From contig NZ_SUKC01000007.1 of the NCBI RefSeq assembly GCF_005047635.1, positions 139,202-203,201 of the forward strand: 64,000 bases of DNA, read 5' to 3'. Below the pieces are notes generated by a model that saw only the letters and a list, made by a program, of their open reading frames with translations, did not search any database and was not told the DNA's origin. Shown piece by piece: positions 15,885 through 24,102 of this stretch (position 1 is its first letter; each line of letters starts with the position of its first letter). The position numbers were made by a program, and so were the translations under genes. Source of the stretch: Arthrobacter sp. CAU 1506 (GTDB lineage Bacteria; Actinomycetota; Actinomycetes; Actinomycetales; Micrococcaceae).

Positions 15885-17375
15885 TTAGGCGCGCAGGTCG
15901 GGCAATTGGCCCAGTTCCTCAGCAGAGACCCACAAACCATGGAAGGTGGGGCGGATGTGCAGCGGAATATGGACTGTGGCAATGGGTCCGTCGGTTAGTC
16001 GCGCGGTGTCCAGCACTACCAGGTCCGTTTTCTCGTCCGGGAAGCGGTTGACCAGGGCCACGAGGAAACCGTCCCCTTCAGGCGCATCATCGGAACGCGG
16101 GATGAAGACCGGCTCCTGGACATTGGAGTCGTCACCGGCGTACCACCGCTCAGATTCTCCCGTGAGGTGGTCCAAATGGATCAGCGTGTTGAACCAAACG
16201 CCCTTTGCGATCTCCTCATTGACCGGCTTGCTCATGTCGCGTCCGCCGAGGAAACCATGTCGATAGTTCAGGGTTTGGAAGCGCTGGTCAATCTCGGGGA
16301 AGTCCACGTGGATGCCGTCCAACAGGCGGCGTTGTTCAAAGTCACCGCCGCCACGAGAGGTATCGCAGGTCCATCGGGTCAGGTACTGCGTGACCCTCGC
16401 CGGATCGAAGGGCTGGCCGAGTGTATCCGGCAGCGGGGCGACCTCGGAAACGCAAAGGTCGATATGAACGAGAGGTCCCTCGGTGAACGAGTTCATGGTG
16501 TGAAAGGACCACTGCGCGGGACCATCGAAGTAGACGATATCTTCTACTGATCCGCGCCTTGGCAGAATCCCAAGGTGCGTTGTTTGGCCCGGCTCCCAGG
16601 CCCAGCGCGGCCCACCAGCCCTGACCCGCTCGACATCCGTGGTCAAGGGCATGACAGGAAGGATGCTGTGCTCCTGGGTCACGGCCCAATCATGCACCAT
16701 GCTTTGGTAGGGAGGCAGGAGCCATTGCTCATCAGTTAACCGACCGCTGGCGCTGGCGCTGCCAACAGCGATGTCAGAGCTGAGCTCACCGTTGGCCGAA
16801 TATCCGAAGAAGACCCACTCCCCGGTGAGCGGATCGATCTTCGGATGTGCCGTCATGGTCTTGCTCCGGAGCCGACCGCCGAAATCGTGTTTCCCCAGCG
16901 TTCTTAGAGTCATCGGGTCAAGGCGGTGCGCCAACCCATCCTCCTTGATCGCGAATAGCTGGTTGCCATGCCAGACCATGCTCGTATTCGCTGTCGTTCG
17001 GTCCACGCCGGCTACCGAGGGATCGTCGGTGTACGGGTTTCGGTAGGCCCCGAAGAGTGCCCGGCGCGCGTCCCGCTCGGCGTTGAATTTGTCGGTCCGT
17101 ACGTAGCGGGTCCGGACATCGGCCCGTCCCTCGGCGAGCACAAACATATAGACCATGCCATCGCCGTTGATGTAAATGTCATCTCCTGCCCGGGGAGGAA
17201 AGGCCGGGTCTGGTCCGCAGCGGTAGAGGACACCTGCGACCTGGGGCGGAATTCGACCCTCAATCTCGAGCGACAGGACGTCGCTCTCGACGCGTCCCGG
17301 GCGGTTGATTCCGGTGAATTGCCGCGTTTTGGGAAATTCTGAGGATACTGCCTGAGCAGCTGCGGTGGTGGTCAT
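15885..17375 (-). CDS. Carotenoid-cleavage-dioxygenase family enzyme, stilbene/lignostilbene-type (copy 1)
   Basis: Predicted Fe(II) dioxygenase of 496 residues that cleaves a C=C bond to two aldehydes. The four His ligands are near 177 (TAHPKID), 228 (VHDWAVTQEH), 292 (SFHTMNSF) and 479 (FHGLWV). Tyr111 (FGAYRNPY) and Lys144 (FAIKEDG) are 33 residues apart, the same spacing as Tyr101/Lys134 that bind the 4-hydroxyl in characterised stilbene oxygenases such as NOV1 (recalled, not looked up). This favours 4-hydroxystilbenes over carotenoids. ATG 17375 follows GGAGG by 6 nt. It is first in an operon with an esterase and an NTF2-like protein, driven by the promoter at 17494-17533. Confidence 0.88.
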   Translation of the reverse strand: MTTTAAAQAVSSEFPKTRQFTGINRPGRVESDVLSLEIEGRIPPQVAGVLYRCGPDPAFPPRAGDDIYINGDGMVYMFVLAEGRADVRTRYVRTDKFNAERDARRALFGAYRNPYTDDPSVAGVDRTTANTSMVWHGNQLFAIKEDGLAHRLDPMTLRTLGKHDFGGRLRSKTMTAHPKIDPLTGEWVFFGYSANGELSSDIAVGSASASGRLTDEQWLLPPYQSMVHDWAVTQEHSILPVMPLTTDVERVRAGGPRWAWEPGQTTHLGILPRRGSVEDIVYFDGPAQWSFHTMNSFTEGPLVHIDLCVSEVAPLPDTLGQPFDPARVTQYLTRWTCDTSRGGGDFEQRRLLDGIHVDFPEIDQRFQTLNYRHGFLGGRDMSKPVNEEIAKGVWFNTLIHLDHLTGESERWYAGDDSNVQEPVFIPRSDDAPEGDGFLVALVNRFPDEKTDLVVLDTARLTDGPIATVHIPLHIRPTFHGLWVSAEELGQLPDLRA

Positions 17376-17493
17376 TGCGGGCCTCCAGCGGATTGAAGGT
17401 GATACGGAATGGTTTGGGAGGGTCTCGTACATGCTGCCCTCCGAGAGGCCAGAAGCGCCGATGCTTCGCGCCCAATCTTCAGCCAGTGCTACG

Positions 17494-17533
17494 AGCCTAA
17501 GTCAGCAACGCAAAGATGACAAGCTTCTTTGCA
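17494..17533 (-). promoter_or_regulatory. Promoter of oxygenase operon 1 with conserved upstream box
   Basis: Read on the minus strand: TGCAAAGAAGC, then -35 TTGTCA (17517-17522), a 17-bp spacer and -10 TAGGCT (17494-17499). The start point would be about 110 nt before the ATG at 17375. The same elements with the same spacing occur at 27310-27349 before the second oxygenase operon. Confidence 0.65.
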
Positions 17534-17602
17534 ATAATTCTGCCGCTTCACCGGGCTGGCTCGCCGCCAGAACTAACACCAAATTTGCTGCTGGCAGTCA
17601 AT

Positions 17603-17612
17603 ATTGATCAAT
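17603..17612. promoter_or_regulatory. Palindrome ATTGATCAAT, candidate MarR operator
   Basis: A perfect A/T-rich 10-bp palindrome about 70 bp before the MarR GTG, with promoter-like sequence (TTTACACTAGAGT) just downstream. MarR proteins usually bind such dyads in their own promoters. It lies between the MarR gene and oxygenase operon 1 and so could affect both. Confidence 0.45.
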
Positions 17613-17682
17613 TTGGTTTACACTAGAGTCACTACTAAATCTGACAATCGAGATCCGACAAGGACCCGGAGGATAAGGCAAC

Positions 17683-18195
17683 GTGACTGAATTGGAGCCA
17701 CTGTCGGCAGCGGCAAAAGCCAAGGCTGACCGCCGACCCTTGCTGGGACTGATCCTGACTGCCGACCGACGGCTTCGGGCGCTCATGGACGAGGTGCTCC
17801 AGCAGTACTCCCTGCCCACTCCCGAATACACCGCCCTCGTCATATTGCGGCGGCAGGGACCGTTGTCTTCCGCAGAACTTGCGCGTTTGGTTTTCGTCAC
17901 TCCGCAGGCCATGGGACAGATCATCACCAGCATTGAACGACGCAACTTGATCATCCGGCACCCGGATCCCAATCACGGCCGAAAGCTGCTCGCCGAATTG
18001 ACGCCCGTCGGGGTCGAACTCGTGGACAAGTGCGTGGACAGTCTTCAGGCCGTGGAACGGCATTTCCTCGGAGCGCTGAACGAACGGGAGCAAGAGTATT
18101 TCCTGAACCTGCTGTCGGCCTGCACCGACCACCTCGAACAGAATCCGAACCTGGGAAGCGAAGACCGGGTGGTTCAGGAAGCCTCGTTGCCATGA
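17683..18195 (+). CDS. MarR-family transcriptional regulator
   Basis: Winged-helix regulator of 170 residues. The core shows PEYTALVILRRQGPLSSAEL, LARLVFVTPQAMGQIITSIE and RRNLIIRHPDPNHGRKLL, i.e. the recognition helix and the wing with its conserved D/R positions. The start is a GTG preceded by GGAGG and AAGG. It is divergent from oxygenase operon 1 and convergent with the ABC operon, so it is placed to control the island, probably as a repressor released by a phenolic ligand. Confidence 0.9.
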   Translation: MTELEPLSAAAKAKADRRPLLGLILTADRRLRALMDEVLQQYSLPTPEYTALVILRRQGPLSSAELARLVFVTPQAMGQIITSIERRNLIIRHPDPNHGRKLLAELTPVGVELVDKCVDSLQAVERHFLGALNEREQEYFLNLLSACTDHLEQNPNLGSEDRVVQEASLP

Positions 18196-18196
18196 G

Positions 18197-18229
18197 CTGG
18201 GTGGCGGTTCCGTCGGAACCGCCACCCAG
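18197..18229. terminator. Perfect hairpin between convergent marR and ABC ATPase genes
   Basis: A 15-bp perfect stem (18197-18211 with 18215-18229) and a GTC loop, beginning 2 bp after the marR stop. It has no T-run on either strand. Its position between convergent genes suggests a two-way terminator. Confidence 0.7.
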
Positions 18230-18259
18230 TGGCACGGCGTCGCCGCGAACCGCTGCCCC

Positions 18260-19066
18260 CTAGTGCCGGATCTCGTTAAGGATTCGCCGGCGCGCCTCAG
18301 TGAACCTTGCGTCCGCCTTGGTATCGATCTGGTCCCGGTCCATCCCAAACGGCACATCGACGACGTCCACTACGGTTGCAGGATGGCCCGACAGAACCAC
18401 CACTCGGTCGGCCAGATAGACGGCCTCGTCAATATCATGAGTAACGACGACGATACTGATCCCCAGGCGCTTGCGGAGGTCCAAAACTAGGTCCTCCAGA
18501 TCGAAGCGGGTCTGGGCGTCTACCGAGGCGAACGGTTCGTCCATGAGCAGGATTTCGGATTGGTATGCGAGCGCACGGGCGATGGCAGCGCGCTGCTGCA
18601 TCCCGCCCGAGAGTTGCCACGGGTACTTGCGGCCTACCGCGGGCAGGCCAACGGCGTCAAGGCACTGTTCAGCCAGAGCCATCCGCTGCGACCTGCCCAT
18701 TCCCCTGCCTTGCAGTGGAAAGGCCACATTTTCCTTGGTTCGCATCCACGGCAGCAATGACCGGCTGTAGTCCTGGAAGACCACGCCCACCTCGGAGAGC
18801 GGCTCGGTCATTTCCTGGTCCCCCAGCATCACCTTGCCTGAGCTCGGGGGCAGCAGGCCGGCGAGGCATCGCAGCAATGTGGTCTTTCCTGCCCCGGACG
18901 GACCGACAATGCAGACCACCTCGTTGGGTTCAACCCTGACGTCCAGCTCGTGCAGCACTTCCACGGCGTCGGCGCCCTCGCCATAGGACTTGCTCAGAGA
19001 CTGGACAGACAGGGTGTGCCGAGCTTGGCGCTCCTCAAGTCGATCGAGGTTTTGAACTGTTGTCAC
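18260..19066 (-). CDS. ABC transporter ATP-binding protein, SsuB/TauB family
   Basis: ATPase of 268 residues for the importer encoded upstream. Walker A GPSGAGKTT is at 55-63, the Q-loop VFQDYSRSLLPW follows, then the signature LSGGMQQRAAIARALA, Walker B ILLMDEPFASVD and THDIDEAVYLADRV. The start is a GTG overlapping the permease stop (GTGA). It is the last gene of a long minus-strand series that includes oxygenase 2, so the importer probably brings in an aromatic or stilbenoid-derived compound. Confidence 0.9.
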   Translation of the reverse strand: MTTVQNLDRLEERQARHTLSVQSLSKSYGEGADAVEVLHELDVRVEPNEVVCIVGPSGAGKTTLLRCLAGLLPPSSGKVMLGDQEMTEPLSEVGVVFQDYSRSLLPWMRTKENVAFPLQGRGMGRSQRMALAEQCLDAVGLPAVGRKYPWQLSGGMQQRAAIARALAYQSEILLMDEPFASVDAQTRFDLEDLVLDLRKRLGISIVVVTHDIDEAVYLADRVVVLSGHPATVVDVVDVPFGMDRDQIDTKADARFTEARRRILNEIRH

Positions 19067-19899
19067 TTCTTTGCCTTCCGACGTGATCTGGTGGTCTTGA
19101 TACGACCGTGGCTGGCCAATGCGGCAGAGTCGAAGTACCAGCGAAGCGTGCCCTTTTCAAAAAGGATGAACGAGACACTCAGCAGGTAGCCCAAGGCGCC
19201 GACAAGGAGTGTGCCCGCCCATGCGCCGGAAATATCGAAGGAGCTGCCAGCCATATTGATGTAGTGGCCAATGCCGGCCACCGCACTGAAGATTTCGCTG
19301 ACGACCATAATCACCACGCCGACGGCGAGAGAGACCCGTACTCCTGCGACGATCTGCGGGAGCGCAGCCGGAAGGACGATTCTACGGATTCGCAAGGTCG
19401 TCGGTATCCGATAGGACTTCGCCATATCCCGCACTTCGGGAGCGATGGACCGCACGCCGTCGATGGTGTTCAGCAGCACCGGCCAAAAGCAGGCGAAGGC
19501 GATCATGTAAATCTTCGGGGCTTGGCCGATACCGAGGGCGCCGATCACGATGGGGATCAGCGCGGACTGCGGCACGGAACGGACAAACTGCAAGAAGGGA
19601 TCCAGCACCTGACGCAGGCGCTCTAATTCTCCGATCAGGATGCCCACCGCCACGCCGAGAACCGTCGCGACGGCGATGCCAATCAGAATGTTCGAGAGAC
19701 TAAACACCACATCCCTCATCATCGTCCCGGTCGTGAATCCGCTGACTAGAGACTGCATGATCTTCGACAAGGGCGGGAAATAGACTGATGTGCTGTTCGC
19801 CGACAGGAACCACCAGGCGGCCGCCAGCACGGCTACCAGCCAAACCTGCTCCAGCAGGCGGCCGAGCTGTTTGGGCGCCTCGGCCAATATAGTGCTCAT
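19063..19899 (-). CDS. ABC transporter permease 1 (SsuC type)
   Basis: Integral membrane subunit of 278 residues with about six hydrophobic segments. The family signature region near residues 165-200 includes DMAKSYRIPTTLRIRRIVLP, matching the EAA loop that contacts the ATPase. AGGAGG lies 5-6 nt before the ATG at 19899, and the ATG overlaps the stop of permease 2 as ATGA. The mature complex is probably a heterodimer with permease 2. Confidence 0.88.
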   Translation of the reverse strand: MSTILAEAPKQLGRLLEQVWLVAVLAAAWWFLSANSTSVYFPPLSKIMQSLVSGFTTGTMMRDVVFSLSNILIGIAVATVLGVAVGILIGELERLRQVLDPFLQFVRSVPQSALIPIVIGALGIGQAPKIYMIAFACFWPVLLNTIDGVRSIAPEVRDMAKSYRIPTTLRIRRIVLPAALPQIVAGVRVSLAVGVVIMVVSEIFSAVAGIGHYINMAGSSFDISGAWAGTLLVGALGYLLSVSFILFEKGTLRWYFDSAALASHGRIKTTRSRRKAKK

Positions 19900-20777
19900 T
19901 GTCCACCTCCTGTTACTCGACGGTTCCAGCCGAGGAATCGGCCCTCAGCCAACCAAAGGATCTTGTTCAGCACGAGCCCGACCAAGCCGGAGTAGATGAC
20001 ATAGGCCAGGGCCAAGGCAGGGGCTCCGTCAGTCTGTGCCCGTGCCAGGTTGCCGCCCATACCTGGAGTAAGGCTCAGGACCTCGACGCCTACGGCAATC
20101 AGAATCGAGGCTGAGGCTGCAATCCGGATGCCGGTAACGGCGAATGGGGCGGCGTTGGGCAGGACGACCTTGAAGAACTTGAGCCCCATCGGGATCCGAT
20201 AGCTGCGGACCGTGTCGGCAATGACTGGATCAATCCGTCGGGCCCCATAGATGGTTTGCAGCAAGATCGGCCAAACGACGCCGGAGAATACTACGACGAC
20301 TTCCATTTCCCGGGTCGCGCCGAGCATCAGGACCATCACCGGCAGGAGTGCGATGACGGGGAAAGAACGCCCCAGATCAATGAGGAACTGCGTAGACCGG
20401 TAGAAGGCCGGGGTGATACCGAGGAACATCCCGACTGGGACACCCACGACGATGCTGAGCGCTAGCCCGACCAGGGCACTGGACATGGTGGCCGCAAGCG
20501 CCGCCCAGAACACCGGATCGACGGCCAAGCCTACGAATCGCACTGCCACGTCCCAGAACGGCGGGACGAGGTCTGGGCTGAAATAACCGGAAGCGTAAAC
20601 GAGCGTCCACACCAGCAGGATGAGGACTGCTGTTGCCAACTGCCACATGACGAGCGCGATTTTCCTCCGGCGAGCCGGACCCGCGAACCTCTTCTGATCC
20701 GGCCGGCGTGCCGGACCCGAAGGCCTCTTCGGATCCGGCACCACCTTGGGCGGAGATAACTTTTCGGAGATGGCCAT
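19896..20777 (-). CDS. ABC transporter permease 2 (SsuC type) with a repeated N-terminal tail
   Basis: Second permease of the importer, about 293 residues. The EAA-like loop is TVRSYRIPMGLKFFKVVLP. Unlike permease 1 it has a positively charged cytoplasmic tail of about 45 residues before the first membrane segment. That tail holds two copies of a 12-residue unit (PDPKRPSGPARR and PDQKRFAGPARR), encoded by a 36-bp tandem repeat. I chose ATG 20777; a TTG at 20804 would add nine residues. Confidence 0.87.
   Translation of the reverse strand: MAISEKLSPPKVVPDPKRPSGPARRPDQKRFAGPARRRKIALVMWQLATAVLILLVWTLVYASGYFSPDLVPPFWDVAVRFVGLAVDPVFWAALAATMSSALVGLALSIVVGVPVGMFLGITPAFYRSTQFLIDLGRSFPVIALLPVMVLMLGATREMEVVVVFSGVVWPILLQTIYGARRIDPVIADTVRSYRIPMGLKFFKVVLPNAAPFAVTGIRIAASASILIAVGVEVLSLTPGMGGNLARAQTDGAPALALAYVIYSGLVGLVLNKILWLAEGRFLGWNRRVTGGGQ
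20667..20738. repeat. 36-bp tandem duplication inside permease 2
   Basis: Two adjacent 36-bp copies (20667-20702 and 20703-20738) that differ at a few positions. They encode the repeated 12-residue basic tail of the permease. In-frame duplication is seen directly; whether it matters for function is unknown. Confidence 0.85.
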
Positions 20778-20819
20778 CCCTACACCTAACTTGGGTAACT
20801 TCAATTGACCGGAGGTGAA

Positions 20820-21830
20820 CTAGTTCTGCGGTGCGCCTTCCCAGACGACGTCCTCGTAGGCAACTTCGGAATCGATGAACTTGTACTTGTTCAGCCCATT
20901 GATGGTGTTCTCCGTACCCGCCCGGTTGATCTGCCAGGTCAGGATCTGGATGGGAGCGGACTTGATGTACTCCGGATCCTGCTCCGTAAATTCGATCTGC
21001 AGTTCCTGAACAACTTCAGGGTTGTCAATCGCGTACTCAGTGGCCTGCTTCATGGCCTCGTTGAACTTTTCAATGGCCTCCCCGTTTTTCGCGATGAAGT
21101 CATCGGACGAGACGTACCAGGCGTTCGGGCCGCCCTCGAGGAATTCGTTACCGGGGGACCCAATGGTCCGGAAGCCCATGCCTATGCCGGTCGGGTAGAA
21201 ACTGCCAATGTTGTAGGCAGCATCCACCTGGCCCTTTGCCAGGGCATCGTTGAGGCCGGGGAGCGGCAGCTGGACGAACTCGACCGAGCTCGTATCAACA
21301 CCCGCGTCTTCCAAAGCCAGCAATGATCCGAGATGTGTGGTTTCTTTCAGACCCTGCAAGCCAACCGTCTTGCCTTCCAGATCGCCGTAGCTCTGGATAG
21401 GGCTGTCCTTCTCGACCAGCAAGCCGGAGGTAATGACTTCAGCATTGGCGTTCTGGTTTCCAAGGATGGCCTTGATGGGCATGCCCTGGGCCACAGCTGC
21501 GATCGTGGAGACGCCGCCGGTGGCGGCGATGTCCACCTTGCCAGACACTAGCTGCGCCACCTGTTGCGCTGCCGTTCCGCCGTCGATGATCTCAACGTCG
21601 AGACCCTGTTCCTCGAAATAGCCCTCGCGGTCAGCGATGATCAGTGGTTCGAAGAACACTGGTGCCCGAAGGACCTTGAGACTGGTGAGTGCGCCGGCCG
21701 CTCCGGAAGCGGCCCCCGCCGGCTCCTCCCCTCCGGCGGCAGTGCTACCGCCGCAGGCCGTCAGGGTAAGCCCGAGGGCGAGGATTGCTCCGAGGCCGGT
21801 CAGGCCCTGCCGTGAAAATTTCTTGATCAT
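20820..21830 (-). CDS. ABC substrate-binding lipoprotein, NMT1/SsuA-like
   Basis: Solute-binding lipoprotein of 336 residues with lipobox LTAC and the lipidated Cys near residue 26. The mature protein has VLRAPVFFEPLIIADREG and KVDIAATGGVSTIAA, typical of the sulfonate/aromatic-sulfonate/phthalate binding group. The ATG at 21830 has AAAGG at about 8 nt. It is separated by about 190 bp from the DUF3237 gene upstream and has its own promoter-like sequence there. The ligand is unknown; context suggests an aromatic compound. Confidence 0.87.
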   Translation of the reverse strand: MIKKFSRQGLTGLGAILALGLTLTACGGSTAAGGEEPAGAASGAAGALTSLKVLRAPVFFEPLIIADREGYFEEQGLDVEIIDGGTAAQQVAQLVSGKVDIAATGGVSTIAAVAQGMPIKAILGNQNANAEVITSGLLVEKDSPIQSYGDLEGKTVGLQGLKETTHLGSLLALEDAGVDTSSVEFVQLPLPGLNDALAKGQVDAAYNIGSFYPTGIGMGFRTIGSPGNEFLEGGPNAWYVSSDDFIAKNGEAIEKFNEAMKQATEYAIDNPEVVQELQIEFTEQDPEYIKSAPIQILTWQINRAGTENTINGLNKYKFIDSEVAYEDVVWEGAPQN

Positions 21831-21925
21831 GGAGATTACCTTTGCCTAGGTGGTCAACGTTGACCCAAACTCTTCGCGGCTGGATGCCGGGACCGGCTCC
21901 CTTGAAACCACCGGTCTCGAAACCA

Positions 21926-21966
21926 ACCATATGGATGTGATCTAAATCATGTCAAGTAGCTTGCCA
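21926..21966 (-). promoter_or_regulatory. Candidate promoter of the ABC importer operon
   Basis: Read on the minus strand: -35 TTGACA (21950-21955), an 18-bp spacer and -10 TATGGT (21926-21931). The 18 nt covering the -35 and its upstream flank (21949-21966) match the oxygenase-promoter box TGCAAAGAAGCTTGTCAT at about 12 of 18 positions, so it may answer to the same regulator. Confidence 0.5.
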
Positions 21967-22016
21967 CTTATTTGTTTGATTGTGACGAACCGGTGTTCCT
22001 GCGCGAATTCCACGCC

Positions 22017-22529
22017 CTATTTAACGGCGTAGTAAGTGAAGACAGTGTGGTCAGGATTGGCGACCCGTTGCCCTGTGCCGACAATAATGGTCCGAGTCAG
22101 CCAATCATGCGGCCCAACCGGCGCATCGAACCGCGGAGTGATTCGGAAATAGAATTCCCTGTCGCCACCCCAGGAGGGGTCGTCCAACCGGGTTTCAGAA
22201 CCGTCCATTGGATACAGGTAACCGGAATTGTGAATATAAATCGGCGAGCCATCCGAGGCCTCGAGCATGTAGTGAGCGTCCAGCCCGTAGACGCCCGCGT
22301 AGTCGGCTCCACTGCCGCCGACCACCCTGCCCTGGAGTCGCGGCCCCCAGATCTCGCCTCCGGCGGCTGGCACATAGGAGCGTTTGCCAGCGGGTGTCTG
22401 AAACCGGACACGTTCCGTGAAGTCGATCCGGATGGAGAACGCGTACTCCAGCTCGATACTGCCGATCGAAGGATTTTCGGTACCGAAGCTCAGCGTTGTC
22501 GGTGTGTTCTTATCGACGTTCGTCGTCAT
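22017..22529 (-). CDS. DUF3237 family protein
   Basis: Small protein of 170 residues recognised by RVRFQTPAGKRSYVPAAGGE, GPRLQGRVVGGSGADY and the later DAHYMLEASDGSPIYI. DUF3237 proteins are predicted beta-barrels of unknown function, often found in aromatic or steroid catabolic clusters. AAGGGAG lies about 9 nt before the ATG. It sits between an aldehyde dehydrogenase and an ABC importer gene in the oxygenase 2 series. No catalytic motif is recognised. Confidence 0.85.
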   Translation of the reverse strand: MTTNVDKNTPTTLSFGTENPSIGSIELEYAFSIRIDFTERVRFQTPAGKRSYVPAAGGEIWGPRLQGRVVGGSGADYAGVYGLDAHYMLEASDGSPIYIHNSGYLYPMDGSETRLDDPSWGGDREFYFRITPRFDAPVGPHDWLTRTIIVGTGQRVANPDHTVFTYYAVK

Positions 22530-22608
22530 AATAAGGCTCCCTTAGTTCTCAGAGTGGTTGATCGATGCATACGTTCATTGTTCGTACTGGTTAGCGGGTG
22601 GACACCCC

Positions 22609-24066
22609 CTAGCCGAAGGCAACACTGATGGTCTTCAGCTCGCAGAATGCCTCGATTCCAACAGCTCCGCCCTCACGGCCCATGCCGCTCTGCTTCATGC
22701 CCCCGAAGGGCACCTCCGCGCCCACGTGCGGATGCCTGTTCACCCACGCTCCACCGGAGCGGAGCCGGCGGGCGAGCTTCAGCCCCTCCTGGATATCGGA
22801 GGTCCAAATGGATCCGCCCAGACCGAGCTCAGTGGAATTGGCCTCCTCAATAACGGCGTCTATGTCGCTGTACGGCATGACTGGCAGCGCCGGGCCGAAC
22901 TGCTCCTCGTCCACGAGTGCCACTCCCTTGCCAATCCCGGTGATGATCGTCGGCGGAATGAAGTACCCCGGACGATCCAAGGGAGCCCCGCCTGTGACGG
23001 CTGTGCCGCCATTCGCCAGCGCGTCCTCGATCAGTCCCTTGACCCGTTCGAACTGTGGTTTGGTCGTCGAAGGCCCCATCGTGGTCCCGTCTACGAACGG
23101 ATCCCCCGGCTGCGCCTGGTTCGCGAGCTCGGCGAGGGCGGCAACCACTTGGTCGAAGATGGATTCATGGACATAGAGGCGCTTGATTGCGGCACAGATC
23201 TGGCCGCCGAGGGCGAACGCGCCCCGATACAGCTTCGGCGCAATCTCTTCCACGTTGGCGTCCGGCAGGACGATGGCGGCGTCGTTTCCGCCCAGTTCCA
23301 GCAGCATGCGCTTCAGCGTCGGTGCGCCGGCGGCCATGATCGAACGACCGGCTTCGACGCTGCCCGTGAAGGCAACGAGATTGGTTTCCGGATGGGCGGT
23401 CATGGCCTTACCGAGTTCATCGCCGCCCGCGAGGATGTTGACGACGCCGGCGGGCACGATGTCCTTGATCAGGTTGCCGACGAGCAGCGAGGCGAGCGGC
23501 GTGAATGGCGAGGGCTTAGCCACCACCGTGTCGCCAGCGAGCATTGCCGCGGCGATCTTGTTGATCAGCATGATAATCGGGCCGTTCCAAGGCACGATGG
23601 CGGCCACGACCCCGACCGGCTCACGCACCAGCTGCACGAGCTCGGTCTCGTTGTCGGCCAGCGTGTCAACCGGCAGGTCCTGCATCGCATACCAGCGAGC
23701 ATGAGCCGCCGCTCCCTTGATTTCGCCAGCACCGATGAAAGCTGGCTTACCGGTTTCAGCCGAATTCACCAGCCCGAGGGTTTCCGCCTGGGCGTCCAGA
23801 CGCTCGGCCAGGGTCAGCAGGGCTTCCTTCCGACGGTCGATGTCGGCCGCCCATGCGGGCAACGCCCTGCGTGCCGCCGACATGGCCCGGTCCAATAGTT
23901 CAAGGGACGCCTCAGGGCAGCTGGCCAGCACTTCTCCTGTCCAGGGGGCAACGACGTCGAAGGACTCCTCTGTGGGAAGGATCTCCCCGTTGACGAGGTG
24001 CCCGATGCCGATCAATTGGTCCTGAATTCTCTGAGTGACATCGGTGATCTCAGCAGTGCTACTCAC
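22609..24066 (-). CDS. Aldehyde dehydrogenase, benzaldehyde/vanillin dehydrogenase-like
   Basis: NAD(P)-dependent aldehyde oxidation, 485 residues. General base Glu257 is in LLELGGND and the nucleophile Cys291 in LGGQICAAIKR, with the substrate tunnel region PWNGPIIMLINKIAAAM. The GTG start at 24066 follows AAGGAG by 7 nt. It lies 36 bp downstream of the second oxygenase gene, so it most likely oxidises one of the aldehydes that enzyme releases. Family-level identification is firm; the benzaldehyde preference is inferred from context. Confidence 0.9.
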   Translation of the reverse strand: MSSTAEITDVTQRIQDQLIGIGHLVNGEILPTEESFDVVAPWTGEVLASCPEASLELLDRAMSAARRALPAWAADIDRRKEALLTLAERLDAQAETLGLVNSAETGKPAFIGAGEIKGAAAHARWYAMQDLPVDTLADNETELVQLVREPVGVVAAIVPWNGPIIMLINKIAAAMLAGDTVVAKPSPFTPLASLLVGNLIKDIVPAGVVNILAGGDELGKAMTAHPETNLVAFTGSVEAGRSIMAAGAPTLKRMLLELGGNDAAIVLPDANVEEIAPKLYRGAFALGGQICAAIKRLYVHESIFDQVVAALAELANQAQPGDPFVDGTTMGPSTTKPQFERVKGLIEDALANGGTAVTGGAPLDRPGYFIPPTIITGIGKGVALVDEEQFGPALPVMPYSDIDAVIEEANSTELGLGGSIWTSDIQEGLKLARRLRSGGAWVNRHPHVGAEVPFGGMKQSGMGREGGAVGIEAFCELKTISVAFG

Positions 24067-24102
24067 AAATACTCCTTGGTTGCGATGGGTGCTGGCGGTT
24101 TG

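Noticed and set aside
15885..17375. Carotenoid or apocarotenoid cleavage enzyme
   Set aside because: No carotenoid genes nearby and the Tyr/Lys pair at stilbene-oxygenase spacing is present; aromatic genes surround it.
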